Shown: positions 9,319 through 18,552, numbered from the stretch's first letter. The stretch is 64,000 nucleotides of DNA from Bin87 sp965222895 (GCA_965222895.1 CBDCVB010000002.1:310001-374000), one strand, 5' to 3'. The notes: generated by a model from the sequence alone, not told the origin. Made by a program: numbers and translations.

Positions 9319-10467
9319 CTATTTCCTGAATAGTGCGGCGACGCGCTCGCCCACGGTCCGGTCTTCGCCGGGATTCAACCCGAACATGTGAATGGTTATG
9401 AAGTCATCCTCGTCACGAACCCTGGTCCAGATGGGAGGGTCGCCCTCCTTCAGACGGTCTCTGAGGTCGTAGATGGTCATGCCTGCGAGCGCTGGGTCAA
9501 CCCACAGGTTCAGGCCGTAGGGTTGATGGCCGATCACGTTGTCGATCAACTCAACCCTGAGTCCTGGAATACCGGACAAAGCATCCGATATGTTCCGGCT
9601 GCGTTGCTCGGCATCGCCCAGCCGGTCTTCGTGGTTCATGGTCATCCAGTGCCTGACTGCTGCCACCGCTCCGATCATCTCCTGGCGGTCCACCTTCTGG
9701 GGGCGGCCAACTCCGCGTACCCGGCGGCCTTCGTAGCTGGCGAACGCCTGCAGACCAATCTTGCGGATCATTTCGGGAGTGCCCAGGGCCAGACCCGTTG
9801 ATTGCGGTGCGCCCATGTATTTGGCGGCGATACACTGAAAGTCGGCGCCCATGCGCACGTACTTGCCGAAGTTTTCCAGTGGGTAAATCTGTCCGGCTGC
9901 GTCCACGGTTACCAGTACGCCGTGCGCATGGGCGATGGCGATGGTCTGTTCCAGCGAAAGCGCTTCGGGGTCGTGCGACTGCTCGACAGCATAATAATGA
10001 ACGGCGGCGGTGTTGGGGCCGATGGCATCCTCAAGGTCTGCTTCGGTGGTGCGTGCCTCGGAGCCGAACATCACCAGCCTGGCTCCGGCTAACTCCAGGC
10101 AACGATCGTACCAATATCGCTGGCGCGTCTGGATGAGGATTTCGTTTTTCATTCCGCCGGTGTCTGGGAGTTGCTGGATTTTATCGTCGTCGTCGCCGGC
10201 CATGGCGGCAGCTGTTGCCAGCATCAGCGCCGAGCCGGCGCCGGACGTGATGTAGGCGGCGGGCACGTTGACCATCGTTGCAATGGCGGCGCCGGCTTTC
10301 TCCTGCAGCTCCATCAGCGGGATGTAGGCTCCGTCGGCGCGGGCCATTGCTTCCTTCACTTCGGGCAGTGGGGTGGAGCCGCCCAGCATGGTCACGCTGC
10401 CGGTAGCGTTGATGACCGGAATTGCTCCGAGTTCCTTGTAGATGTCACCCCAATCGGCGGCCACCAT
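9319..10467 (-). CDS. SelA-like PLP-dependent enzyme
   Basis: A 382-residue fold-type I PLP enzyme related to selenocysteine synthase and D-glucosaminate-6-phosphate ammonia lyase. The start GAIPVINATGSVTMLGGS matches the family, VTVDAAGQIYPLENF holds the cofactor Asp, and CIAAKYMGAPQSTG holds the likely Schiff-base Lys. No selenium machinery is seen nearby, so an amino-sugar or amino-acid lyase/racemase role is more likely than SelA. AAGGAG lies about 8 nt before the ATG. It sits 129 nt upstream of hyuA in the same direction. Confidence 0.75.
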   Translation of the reverse strand: MVAADWGDIYKELGAIPVINATGSVTMLGGSTPLPEVKEAMARADGAYIPLMELQEKAGAAIATMVNVPAAYITSGAGSALMLATAAAMAGDDDDKIQQLPDTGGMKNEILIQTRQRYWYDRCLELAGARLVMFGSEARTTEADLEDAIGPNTAAVHYYAVEQSHDPEALSLEQTIAIAHAHGVLVTVDAAGQIYPLENFGKYVRMGADFQCIAAKYMGAPQSTGLALGTPEMIRKIGLQAFASYEGRRVRGVGRPQKVDRQEMIGAVAAVRHWMTMNHEDRLGDAEQRSRNISDALSGIPGLRVELIDNVIGHQPYGLNLWVDPALAGMTIYDLRDRLKEGDPPIWTRVRDEDDFITIHMFGLNPGEDRTVGERVAALFRK

Positions 10468-10651
10468 GGTCTAACTCCTTCACCCGCGCGACATAAGCGC
10501 GGGCGCAACGGGTTTGCAGATGTTGCCCGAATGATAGCCGTCGCCCGGCGCCATGTCCAGAATGAATGCGTCTATGACGGGCGCATGCCATTAGGGTGAG
10601 CGTCATTAGATGTAACGCGTCCCTGGCGTGGCGAATCCAGCGTTATCCGCA

Positions 10652-11467
10652 TCACTCCCCGGTGAAAATCGGCGGCCGCCGCTCGCGGAAAGAGGCCGCC
10701 GCTTCCGCAACGTCGTGGGGAGCTCGGCGGGCAAATACGATGCTGTGGGTCTCGTATTCCAGCTGGTCTGCCAGGTCGGTGTCCATGCTGCGTTGCAATG
10801 CCCGCTTTGACATCTGCATGGCTACCGGCGGCCAGCCGGCGATTTGGCGCGCCAAATCCCGGGCCTCTGCCAGCAGGTTTTCAGACGTGGTCAACCGGTC
10901 CAGCAGCCCCAATCGGTAGGCTTCGTCGGCATCGACATTTCGGCTCGTAAACACCAGGTCGAATGCCCGGCTGATACCCACGATGCGTGGCAGGAAGTAG
11001 GACAAACCGGAATCGGGACTCAAACTTCGTTCAATGAACACGGTTTTGAACCGCGTGTTTTCGCAACCCACCCGCAGGTCGCAGGCCAGCGCCAAACCCA
11101 TCCCGGCGCCGGCGGCAACGCCATTCACCGCCGCGATGGTCGGTTTGTCCAGGCCCCGGTAGACCATCATCGCCTGGCGTCCGACCCAGTTGTACTCGTC
11201 CAGACGCTCGCCCCTGCTGGGACGTTCGCCCCTGTTGGGATGACCGTCCGGGGAGCGGTCGCCGGTCAAGTCGGCGCCGGAACAGAACCCCCGTCCCGCT
11301 CCGGTGAAGATGACCACCCGCACGCCGTCGTCGTCTCTCAACTCCTGGCACGCGTCCATCATTTCCAGGTGCAGGGTACGGTTGAGGGCGTTGAGCTTTT
11401 CCGGGCGGTTCAGCGTAACCACTGCGATCAGGTCGTCCCGTTCGATGGACAGGTTTTCGTAAGACAT
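10652..11467 (-). CDS. Enoyl-CoA hydratase/isomerase family protein
   Basis: A crotonase of 271 residues from the ATG at 11467, preceded by GAGGAG. The longer frame from 11518 has no ribosome site and a non-crotonase N-terminus. VTLNRPEKLNALN is the CoA-binding start. GAGRGFCSGADL and AAVNGVAAGAGMGLALACDLR form the two oxyanion-hole segments, and IERSLSPDSGLSYFLPR is the catalytic-region helix. It hydrates or isomerises an acyl-CoA of unknown identity. An 18-bp in-frame duplication gives RGERP-SRGERL in a surface loop. Confidence 0.85.
   Translation of the reverse strand: MSYENLSIERDDLIAVVTLNRPEKLNALNRTLHLEMMDACQELRDDDGVRVVIFTGAGRGFCSGADLTGDRSPDGHPNRGERPSRGERLDEYNWVGRQAMMVYRGLDKPTIAAVNGVAAGAGMGLALACDLRVGCENTRFKTVFIERSLSPDSGLSYFLPRIVGISRAFDLVFTSRNVDADEAYRLGLLDRLTTSENLLAEARDLARQIAGWPPVAMQMSKRALQRSMDTDLADQLEYETHSIVFARRAPHDVAEAAASFRERRPPIFTGE
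11206..11241. repeat. 18-bp in-frame tandem duplication (16/18 identical)
   Basis: Units 11206-11223 and 11224-11241 lie in the crotonase gene and encode a repeated R-G-E-R motif. The length is a multiple of three, so the frame is kept. Confidence 0.85.
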
Positions 11468-11571
11468 CGCTCTCCTCAGACATCGGTTCCTCCGCGCATC
11501 GGCCCGGCAACCCCGCATCCTGCACCGTGCTCTCGGCGCCGTGCCACCCGCGCGGCGCCGGGTTGCGTTGG

Positions 11572-12930
11572 CTACTTCACCGCCAGCATATCGCAGGCCA
11601 GGCCGAGCATTATCTTGGCGCCGCTCACCAGGCTCTTGATTCCCACTGACTCATTGGTGCCGTGGGTGTAATTCAGCATGGGATCGTCGTCGGGATGGGA
11701 GCCGGAGAAGCCGTAGGTGATGGTTCCGAGCGGACGAGTAAACCGCGAGTCGGTAAACCCGTTGCTGATGGCCGGCACCCACTGGATGTCGCTGCGCTGC
11801 AAGGCTCGGGCCGTTACCGCCTGAATGCTGGTGGCCAACTCTGACTCAAACGGCGAGGAGTTGGGACGGGCCATATAGTCAATCTCATAGGACGTACCGG
11901 GGATGTCCGACAGCAGTGCGTCAAGCTGATCCCGCACGTATTGCTCGTCCTGATGGGGCAGCGTGCGCACGTCGCACGTGAGCCGGATTGATTCGGGAAC
12001 GCTGTTGGACTTGACGCCGCCCCTTACCATAGTGGGAGTAAGGGTCATCCGGGAAAGCGCCCTGAGCATTGAGGCGAAACGAGGATTGGACGGTTCGATC
12101 TCGGCGATGATTTCGTCCACGTTGGCCGGCGAAGCTCGATGCTCGATGGCAAAAGTCGAAAGGTGGTCGAACAGGTCGGTGGATGTGTCGCGGTCTGGGT
12201 CGTAGTCCTCGATTGAGCTGAGGGCGCGGCTCAGGCCGTACAGGGCGTTGGTTCCCTGCCACGGCAACGAGGCGTGGGCGCTGGTTCCCTTGACGTCAAT
12301 CTCCACCTGCAATCGCCCTTTTTCACCGACACCGAGGATGTACGTCAAGGCCCCCGCCGCCTGAATGGGAGTGCCGCCACCTTCGTTGACGGCATAGGGC
12401 GCGGCCAGCTTATCGGGATGATTGTCGGCCAGCCAACCGAACCCGTACCTGCCGCCATGCTCCTCGTCGGCGCCGGCAGCCAGGATCAATCCGTCCTGCA
12501 ACTCAATCCCGTTGCGCTTCAGCAAGCGGACGGCCATCAATTGGGCCGTGAGCAGTCCCTTGCAGTCGGACGAACCGCGGCCGAAAATACGGCCCTCGGC
12601 AATGGTGGCGCTGAACGGCGGGAACCGCCACTTGGAATCGTCTTCCACCGGCACAACGTCGGTGTGCGACATGAACATCAACCCGGCCTGGCCGGATCTT
12701 CCCTCCATCCGGGCAATCAGGTTGCCGCGATTGGGCGCGGACTCCAGGATCTCCGATTCAATCCCATCCTGAGCCAACCAGTCGTGGGCAAACTCGCAGA
12801 CCGGAGTTTCGTCGCCCGTAGGCATGAATCCGGTGTTAACCGAAGGGATTCTAACCAGCGCTTGTTCGAGTGCAATGATGTCATCCTGGGCGGCGTCAAC
12901 CTGGGCGAATAGCTCTTCAAGGTCGGGCAT
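11572..12930 (-). CDS. M20 family metallopeptidase (ArgE/DapE/carboxypeptidase type)
   Basis: A 452-residue zinc hydrolase of full family length. FMSHTDVVP (residues 86-94) and GRGSSDCKG (117-125) hold metal ligands, and ADEEHGG (from about 154) holds the catalytic Glu pair. A dimerisation/lid domain occupies roughly 200-330. Substrates in this family are N-acyl or N-carbamoyl amino acids and dipeptides, which fits the neighbouring D-aminoacylase and hydantoinase genes. GGAGG lies about 10 nt before the ATG. The 13.0 kb side is a 149-bp spacer with nothing recognisable. Confidence 0.85.
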   Translation of the reverse strand: MPDLEELFAQVDAAQDDIIALEQALVRIPSVNTGFMPTGDETPVCEFAHDWLAQDGIESEILESAPNRGNLIARMEGRSGQAGLMFMSHTDVVPVEDDSKWRFPPFSATIAEGRIFGRGSSDCKGLLTAQLMAVRLLKRNGIELQDGLILAAGADEEHGGRYGFGWLADNHPDKLAAPYAVNEGGGTPIQAAGALTYILGVGEKGRLQVEIDVKGTSAHASLPWQGTNALYGLSRALSSIEDYDPDRDTSTDLFDHLSTFAIEHRASPANVDEIIAEIEPSNPRFASMLRALSRMTLTPTMVRGGVKSNSVPESIRLTCDVRTLPHQDEQYVRDQLDALLSDIPGTSYEIDYMARPNSSPFESELATSIQAVTARALQRSDIQWVPAISNGFTDSRFTRPLGTITYGFSGSHPDDDPMLNYTHGTNESVGIKSLVSGAKIMLGLACDMLAVK

Positions 12931-13079
12931 AGCCGGTGTCCTCCCGTGTACCGATTGTCAGGGCGATGCACTGCAGCGAGTGTAGGCAGGCCGCTAGCCA
13001 GTGCCGTTCTTGTTGAATTCATCATGCTAGTGCGGTATTTTAGGATGTGTAGAACGGTTAATGCTTCCGTTGGTTTGAA

Positions 13080-13678
13080 TTAGGTTTGCTCAGGCAGCGG
13101 CGCGAAAAAAAGGTCGATCTTGGTCCTCGCTTCTTCCACGGTTTTGACGTCTCTTAGCCTCTCCGCCCAAGTGCGACCCGGATGCATAGTGTCCCACCAG
13201 CTTCTTTCGCCGTTGTACCGACCGCTGCCGGGGTCGTGGTCTCCGAACCCGTCCAGGCAGCGATTCCACACCGGTTTGTAATATTCGATGATGAACCGCT
13301 CCGCAAGTGTAATCCAAACTGGAACGATAGCTAGGAACCGGTATCTGAATTCGTCTAAATTGAGATTTTCTGACTGTTCGATGGATCTTGCGTGTTCTCT
13401 TAGTCTCGCTTGTAAGGCAGGTGCGTGCGCGTCCACGGTGTCACCCCGGCGCGATCCGGGAGGAACCGCTTCCCTACGTAAATTGGTGTGCTGGACAACG
13501 AAATCGTTTGGTAGGCGGGCAGAGCACCGGTGTACACCAAGGAATATATCCCTGGCCCGTATATGTTGATCGGGTGACCTAGCCGATTCAAGAGTTGCTG
13601 CTCGAATTGGAGCACCATTCCTGCCATTAAATTGTCGTAGGTAAGCGGGTCGTACAGGTTGCTCATTTCTGTTGGCAT
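13080..13678 (-). pseudogene. Eco29kI-like GIY-YIG restriction endonuclease, one-base frameshift
   Basis: The N-terminal frame (from ATG 13678) has the GIY-YIG strands PGIYSLVYTG and PIYVGK. The C-terminal frame continues with RLREHARSI, NLDEFRYRFL, ERFIIEYYKPVWN and GFGDHDPGSGR, ending WWDTMHPGRTWAERL. This order is that of the Eco29kI/NgoMIII nuclease family. Adding one G after the YVGK Lys codon near 13470 gives KAVPPGSRRG and joins both frames into 199 residues, close to Eco29kI. The gene overlaps the methyltransferase stop by 16 nt. As sequenced, the nuclease is truncated before its catalytic core is complete. Confidence 0.85.
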
Positions 13679-15066
13679 ATTTCGATGACTGATTCGTACA
13701 GGTGGGTGCCGCTACTCAGTTGGCCAGCGCGGACCCTCGAGTTGATGATGCTATTCCCAACGCGGGCTTGGCGTGGAACATCTACCTTACGCACCTCGAG
13801 TCCGCATTGCCGTGCGATGGTCGCCATGAATTGGTCTGTTGGGACCGGGATGCCCTGCACGATGCTATTTCCTATGACGACGAGTGCAGTCCCATGAGGG
13901 CTTAGGGACCATTTGACGCCCTTCAAGAACCGGACACAGTCGTTCAGATACGAAGCTGCATAGTTGGCCCATCCGTTGCCGCCATAGGAACCTTTTTCAG
14001 GGTTCTGTTGACGAATTCGATCGACTGTCTGTCGTATTTCTTCATCGGTGATGGATGGGTCTAGATCCACTTTGTCCTGTTCACGAGCTAACTGCCAATA
14101 CGTGCCAAAGTTCAGTGATTCAAGTTCCTTCATGTCCTGTGGTGCCTTGCAGAACTCCAGCCAGTACATATGAGGCCGCGTATTACGGTTGTAGTGATAG
14201 TTGTTCATGTACGGCGGCGAAGTTACAATCAGGTCGACGCTGCCGGAATGTATCGTTTTGTACTCCTCCAGGAAGGATCGTACGTGGACCACGCCGTCAT
14301 TCCTTTCGCCCAAGACGCGGCTCTGTCGGTACCAATCAGAGTCGTCGGCTATCTGGCTTAGTTTCGCCACCAAGGTGGTAATGACGGGGTAGTCTTCGAT
14401 TTCCGCGCGGCCAACTGTTTTCTTTCTACTCAGACTCGGTTCGTACGAGTAGTTCGAATAATCCACCATCGTTGCCGCGAAAGCGAGGCGAAGCAAGTCT
14501 GTAGCGGTCTCGTCTTCTTGGTCGCTGATAAAATCCATGAGGAACAGGACCTTCCTCAAGACCTTCGGACTGTAGAACGGTGACCTGGTTCGGAAACCAG
14601 CGGGCGGGGATGCGTTTGGAATCTGCTTGGTTGTGTCCATGGTCTTGCCGTGTAGGATGAGCTCTTGAATGGTCTGTCTGAGTGCTGCCGTTTTGACCCG
14701 GTGCGCCCTCAGTTTAGTTTGCGCCACGAAAGCCGCGTAAGGGTTGATCTCGAAGCCGATTGCACAGTGTCCAGCACGGTCAGCTTCAACCAGCGTAGTT
14801 CCTACCCCGGCGAATGGATCCAAAATTACCTTGTCAATGCCGTGGGCGTAGCTATTGAGGGCACCAAGAGCGAATTTTTGTGAGTAGCCCGCGATCCATG
14901 GAACCCATCGATGTACCGGGACTGTTCGGTTTGAAGCAAAAGCCGGATCTTGGAAAGAGCCTGGGGCCTTTTTTTCCATGCTAGCAAGTCCTGGCACCGT
15001 GATGCTTTTCACTTTCATCGAGCCGAAAAGCTGACGGCGTTGCCTGATGTACACTGAACCCCGCAC
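13663..15066 (-). CDS. DNA methyltransferase of a restriction-modification system (TSPPY type)
   Basis: A 467-residue amino-methyltransferase. ILDPFAGVGTTLVEADRAG is the SAM-binding motif I region and VDLIVTSPPYMNNYHY is catalytic motif IV. SPPY favours N4-cytosine. Motif I precedes motif IV, unlike classical beta-class N4C enzymes, where the DPFAG block is C-terminal. The GTG at 15066 has no ribosome site. ATG at residue 17 or 29 is possible. It is followed by, and overlaps, the frameshifted Eco29kI-like nuclease gene, so it probably acts now as an orphan methylase. Confidence 0.8.
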   Translation of the reverse strand: MRGSVYIRQRRQLFGSMKVKSITVPGLASMEKKAPGSFQDPAFASNRTVPVHRWVPWIAGYSQKFALGALNSYAHGIDKVILDPFAGVGTTLVEADRAGHCAIGFEINPYAAFVAQTKLRAHRVKTAALRQTIQELILHGKTMDTTKQIPNASPPAGFRTRSPFYSPKVLRKVLFLMDFISDQEDETATDLLRLAFAATMVDYSNYSYEPSLSRKKTVGRAEIEDYPVITTLVAKLSQIADDSDWYRQSRVLGERNDGVVHVRSFLEEYKTIHSGSVDLIVTSPPYMNNYHYNRNTRPHMYWLEFCKAPQDMKELESLNFGTYWQLAREQDKVDLDPSITDEEIRQTVDRIRQQNPEKGSYGGNGWANYAASYLNDCVRFLKGVKWSLSPHGTALVVIGNSIVQGIPVPTDQFMATIARQCGLEVRKVDVPRQARVGNSIINSRVRAGQLSSGTHLYESVIEICQQK

Positions 15067-15144
15067 ATCATAATGTCGGAGGTTCGGTTTTACAACTCAA
15101 AATGCGTCACTAAACGCTGGCCAGTGTCAACGCAACTCATGCAG

Positions 15145-16398
15145 TCAGTCCCCGGTTGCGGTCGTGGCCGGTTCGCGCTCCGGGCTTCTGCTGCCGGACA
15201 GGCCATGCCGCATCACCAGCCCGGCCATGCACAGGGAGAGGGACGCAAAGCTGACAATCGCCAAAGACAGTCCGAGGTCGTTGGTCAACTCCTGCAAGAG
15301 ACCGGTGGCCAGGGGGCCCAGCGTAATACCTGCCGAGCTCATCATCTGGATGAATGCCAGCCCGACTGCAACTTCCCGGGGGCGGATGCCAGGTAGATGG
15401 AACGGCACGGAGTAGAGCACCGGCCAGAATCCCCAGGCTATGCCGTTGACAAACGTAAGCGCCAGCAGAACGGGAATTGAGCCGGTCAAGGTCATCGCCA
15501 TGAACGTGGCAGCCATCGTAGCGCCGGTGGCGAGCAGGATGGTGCGTCCCCGATCCGACACCATCACCAGCCACCCAAAGCCCAGCCCGCAGATGCCGCC
15601 CATGAATATGCCCAGCGCCAGGATGCCGCCAGACCAGACCAGGGGCATCTGATGGTTGTCCAGCATCAGGGTCGGGTAGAAACTCAGGAACCCAGACCAT
15701 GCGGTGGTCGCCCCGACGAACCCGAGGCCCCCGATCCAAAGGTCACGATACCGGAGTGTGCCCTTGAGGACGCTGGCATCCTGAGCCGCCAGGCGCGCAC
15801 GGTATTCGGATGTAACGCGCTCTTTGCCGAATATCATCCAGAGGATAGTCATAACCGCGAACAGCGCGACAAACGAGAGCAGGGTTGCCCGCCAGTTGTC
15901 GCCGAGGGCGATCAGGATAAATGGGGAGGCAGCCACCCCGCCCCCGACCACCAGCCCGAACATGGCGTTTGAGATGCTGTTGACGAGTACAACCTGGCGC
16001 GCCGGAAACCATTGTTGGGTTAGAAAGGCTCGGGCCGGTTGGCGGGCAATCACGCTGATGCCGAACGCCATCCGGCCCAGAATCAGCACCGCGAACCCTG
16101 GCGAAACGGCCTGGGCCAGCAGGAACAGCGTTCCCAGGGCCATGGTCACAGTGGTCAGAATCTTTGGTGAGAACCGGGAAGTCCACCAACCCAGTGGGAT
16201 TGCCAGCGCCAGGTTGCCCCAGTAGGCGGCAGAACCCAGCATCCCTTGCTGGAAGGGCGAAAGGCCAAACTCGGCGCTAATGGCCGGCAGCAGGATGCCG
16301 ATGGTGGACATAATCATGAACCCGGAGACGCTGGCCGTCAGCCAGATTCCCATAACCACCCACCGGTAGGCCAATACAGGCTCGGAGGAATCTTCCAT
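15145..16398 (-). CDS. MFS transporter
   Basis: A 417-residue integral membrane protein with about 12 hydrophobic segments, beginning at about residue 12 and ending near 395 (LAIVSFASLSLCMAGLVM). The arrangement IPLGWWTSRFSPKILT between helices 2 and 3 matches the MFS loop. A charged central loop (GKERVTSEYRARLAAQD) divides the halves. The substrate is unknown; it is probably an organic anion or sugar acid, as for many transporters near catabolic genes. A weak GGGTGG precedes the ATG. The roughly 230-bp spacer to 16632 shows no gene. Confidence 0.8.
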   Translation of the reverse strand: MEDSSEPVLAYRWVVMGIWLTASVSGFMIMSTIGILLPAISAEFGLSPFQQGMLGSAAYWGNLALAIPLGWWTSRFSPKILTTVTMALGTLFLLAQAVSPGFAVLILGRMAFGISVIARQPARAFLTQQWFPARQVVLVNSISNAMFGLVVGGGVAASPFILIALGDNWRATLLSFVALFAVMTILWMIFGKERVTSEYRARLAAQDASVLKGTLRYRDLWIGGLGFVGATTAWSGFLSFYPTLMLDNHQMPLVWSGGILALGIFMGGICGLGFGWLVMVSDRGRTILLATGATMAATFMAMTLTGSIPVLLALTFVNGIAWGFWPVLYSVPFHLPGIRPREVAVGLAFIQMMSSAGITLGPLATGLLQELTNDLGLSLAIVSFASLSLCMAGLVMRHGLSGSRSPEREPATTATGD

Positions 16399-16632
16399 TG
16401 CGGCCCACCCTTTTCAGGCCCGATTAGTAGCGATTACCGAAAACCATACCGGATGGCGTAGTTCACCAATTACCGGGGCAGTGTATGACCCGGCTTGAAC
16501 ACAGTCAACGCATACCGTTTGCCAAGCATCCACGACTTGGCAACCCAACCGCCGCTTATTAGACGTCCGGCAAAACCGCGATTGTATGGGCCAGGCTATC
16601 CGAATAAGATTGCATGAATCCGACAGGGACGC

Positions 16633-17184
16633 CTGGGCAATCGCGTCTTAATGGTGGTTTTTAGAATTATGCTAATGTTGCCTGATTCGATGAAACGAGA
16701 GGAGGCAGCGGGCCATGACAGAATCGCATCGCGTATCGATCCTGGATCATTTCGCTGACCTGGACGATCTCAGGGTGGAACGCACCCGACGCCACAAACT
16801 GGTAGGCATCATCGCCATCGCCAAATGAGAGCGGCCATCAAAGTGGTCGCCCATCGGGAAACCGCCGCGGGTGGCGTCAGTCAACCCCGTTACTACATCA
16901 GCAGCCGGGCGGCCTCGGCAGAACAACTCCTGGCTGCCGTCCGGAGCCATTGGAGCATTGAGAACTCACTGCACTGGACTTTGGACGTAACCTTTCGAGA
17001 AGACCGGTGCCGAGTGCGCAAGGAGCACGGGCCACCGAACCTGGCCACCCTGCGTCAAATCTCCCACAATTTGCTGAAAACCGAAAGCACCCTGAAAGTG
17101 GGCATCCAGGGCAAACGACTCAACGCCGGTTGGCGTGAAGACTACCTGCTGAAATTCCTCCTCGGATAAGACGCGATTGCCCTG
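16633..17184. mobile_element. Internally deleted ISAs1-family element (about 552 bp)
   Basis: The ends are a perfect 16-bp inverted repeat (16635-16650 and 17167-17182) bordered by CT and TG, consistent with family ends beginning CAGGGCAATC. The inside retains only the two extremities of the transposase gene, so it is MITE-like and non-autonomous. The right repeat contains the transposase stop codon. No target duplication is evident. Confidence 0.8.
16715..17169 (+). pseudogene. ISAs1-family transposase, internal deletion
   Basis: The first 37 codons encode the family N-terminus (DHFADLDDLRVERTRRHKL). After a stop and frame change, the rest encodes the C-terminus (YYISSRAAS, HWSIENSLHWTLDVTFRED, AGWREDYLLKFLLG). 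Intact transposases are about 370-400 residues. Roughly 230 residues, including two of the catalytic acidic positions, are missing. GGAGG lies upstream of the ATG. Confidence 0.85.
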
Positions 17185-17237
17185 CGTGCACGCGTACCTA
17201 CTTTGTGAGTGCGAGCGTAGCGTGGTAAGCATCGTTA

Positions 17238-17648
17238 TTATCGCTCCGCCGGCAGTAGGTTTTGCGGAATAACCGTCGTATGTTGCCCGTTTGAGCACAG
17301 TTGCATGATGGCCTTCACGTGGTCTTGTACTGGCAGCGATTCTGAGCCGTCCCACCAGGCGAAACGGTCTATTTCCCTTCGTTGCAGGCGTACCTCTCCT
17401 GTAACGTCGAGTAAGTAAATCTGGTGGACAACGTATCGTCCCTCGTGGGTTCCTACAAAGGCCGTGCGCACTGGCGATAATCCGGTCTCTTCGTAAATCT
17501 CGCGGGTTACGGCGGTTGCGCTGGTCTCCCCGGCCTTGATGCGGCCGCCCGGAAGTCCGAAATCCCTCTGGTTACGCTCCCTTACCAGCAACACCTTGCC
17601 GTCACGAATCCCGACCCCTGTTGCCCTGGGATACTTTTGCCGTGCCAT
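17238..17648 (-). CDS. Nudix hydrolase
   Basis: A 136-residue Nudix protein. The ATG at 17648 is chosen because AAGGAG lies 8 nt before it; the longer frame lacks a site. The Nudix box at residues 34-56 (GGRIKAGETSATAVTREIYE, then ETGL) has all metal-binding Glu residues. VGIRDGKVLLVRERNQRDFGLP precedes it as in MutT/ADP-ribose-type members. It cleaves a nucleoside diphosphate linked to an unknown group. It lies beside a small membrane protein in the same orientation, 20 nt apart. Confidence 0.85.
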   Translation of the reverse strand: MARQKYPRATGVGIRDGKVLLVRERNQRDFGLPGGRIKAGETSATAVTREIYEETGLSPVRTAFVGTHEGRYVVHQIYLLDVTGEVRLQRREIDRFAWWDGSESLPVQDHVKAIMQLCSNGQHTTVIPQNLLPAER

Positions 17649-17668
17649 GCTGCTACTCCTTGTTGAAG

Positions 17669-17872
17669 TTAGTGAAATGTCGTATTGCATCGGTGGCATC
17701 GCCAGTTGTTATATTGGTGTTGTTGGCGCCGTCGCCGAACGTTTTTGCTATGACACTGAGGACAGCGATGCCCACCGTGCCCTCTACGACTCCGACCAGC
17801 ACTGAACAGAATCAGTAAGCCAATCACCACGATGATAATGATGACCCACCAATTCCCTCCCAGCCAGTCCAT
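17669..17872 (-). CDS. Small membrane protein with C-terminal zinc ribbon
   Basis: A 67-residue protein with one membrane helix at about residues 7-24 (NWWVIIIIVVIGLLILF), a basic linker, and a zinc ribbon with C37-x2-C40 and C59-x2-C62. GAGGAGG lies 4-5 nt before the ATG, so it is very likely expressed. Ribbon and helix in so short a protein suggest a membrane adaptor. No family name can be given. It probably shares a transcript with the Nudix gene downstream. Confidence 0.7.
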   Translation of the reverse strand: MDWLGGNWWVIIIIVVIGLLILFSAGRSRRGHGGHRCPQCHSKNVRRRRQQHQYNNWRCHRCNTTFH

Positions 17873-17950
17873 AATTCCTCCTCTGATATATGTTCCGCGC
17901 CCACTGCGATGCGCCTGGCAACTGCCTCCGGAGCATCCTGCTTGCTTAGC

Positions 17951-18241
17951 CTATGGTTTGTTGCACCGCACCAGGATTCTATCGGGATCCTTTACGTAGC
18001 TGCTCCGAATCTCGCCCTGGGCATTGGTGAAGGATTCGATGGGGCCGCTCAGGTCGAAGCCTTAGTCAATCATGTCGTGGGCGAGCACTGCCACATCTTC
18101 AACTCCGAACGAGGTGTGGCTGATTCCCACAGGGTCCAGCAGTATGGCTTCCCCCGAGTTTCGCCCGGATGACTGGTCAGGGTCAGCGTTGGTGTTGTGT
18201 TGTCTCTGTAGCTCAGGCTGACCCAACGGCGGGTCTTTCAT
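17951..18241 (-). pseudogene. VOC (glyoxalase/bleomycin-resistance) family remnant
   Basis: Reading from ATG 18241, the frame encodes ILLDPVGISHTSFGVEDVAV, an in-frame TAA at codon 60 (18062-18064), then GFDLSGPIES and SYVKDPDRILVRC to a TAG at 17951. GI-x-H-x-x-F-x-V-E-D and a terminal DPD-x-I-L are typical of one VOC module. The stop looks like a single substitution of a Gln or Lys codon. The N-terminal 30 residues do not resemble the family, so the 5' end may also be damaged. Confidence 0.6.
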
Positions 18242-18258
18242 GCTGGGATTATACTACA

Positions 18259-18552
18259 ATGCAGAATGGGGTTACGGAAGCCGCCGAACTGGTTGACGGT
18301 TATCACTTCGGTGAGGTATGGGGTCGAGCAGACCTCAGCGCCAAAGAACAGACGGTGTGCATCCTGGTGGTGCTGATGTGCCGCGGACACATGAAGCAAC
18401 TGAGGGAACACATCAGCTACGCCCTCAACCTTGGTATGAGTCGCCGCGAAATCTGCGAGGTTTTCTCACAAGCCGGCTGGTATCGAGGGTGGCCGTATGT
18501 GGAGGAGGCCCTGGAGCAGGCCGACATGGTGTTCACCGAACGAGGTATATGA
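18259..18552 (+). CDS. Carboxymuconolactone decarboxylase family protein
   Basis: A 97-residue CMD-like protein from ATG 18259; the longer frame from 18169 adds unrelated residues. LSAKEQTVCILVVLMCRGHM, then HISYALNLGMSRREICEVFSQA, is the CMD helical core with the C-x2-x-H-like redox position replaced by CRGHM. Length fits a single CMD domain. No ribosome site is visible, and the VOC remnant starts divergently 18 bp away, so expression is uncertain. Confidence 0.65.
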   Translation: MQNGVTEAAELVDGYHFGEVWGRADLSAKEQTVCILVVLMCRGHMKQLREHISYALNLGMSRREICEVFSQAGWYRGWPYVEEALEQADMVFTERGI

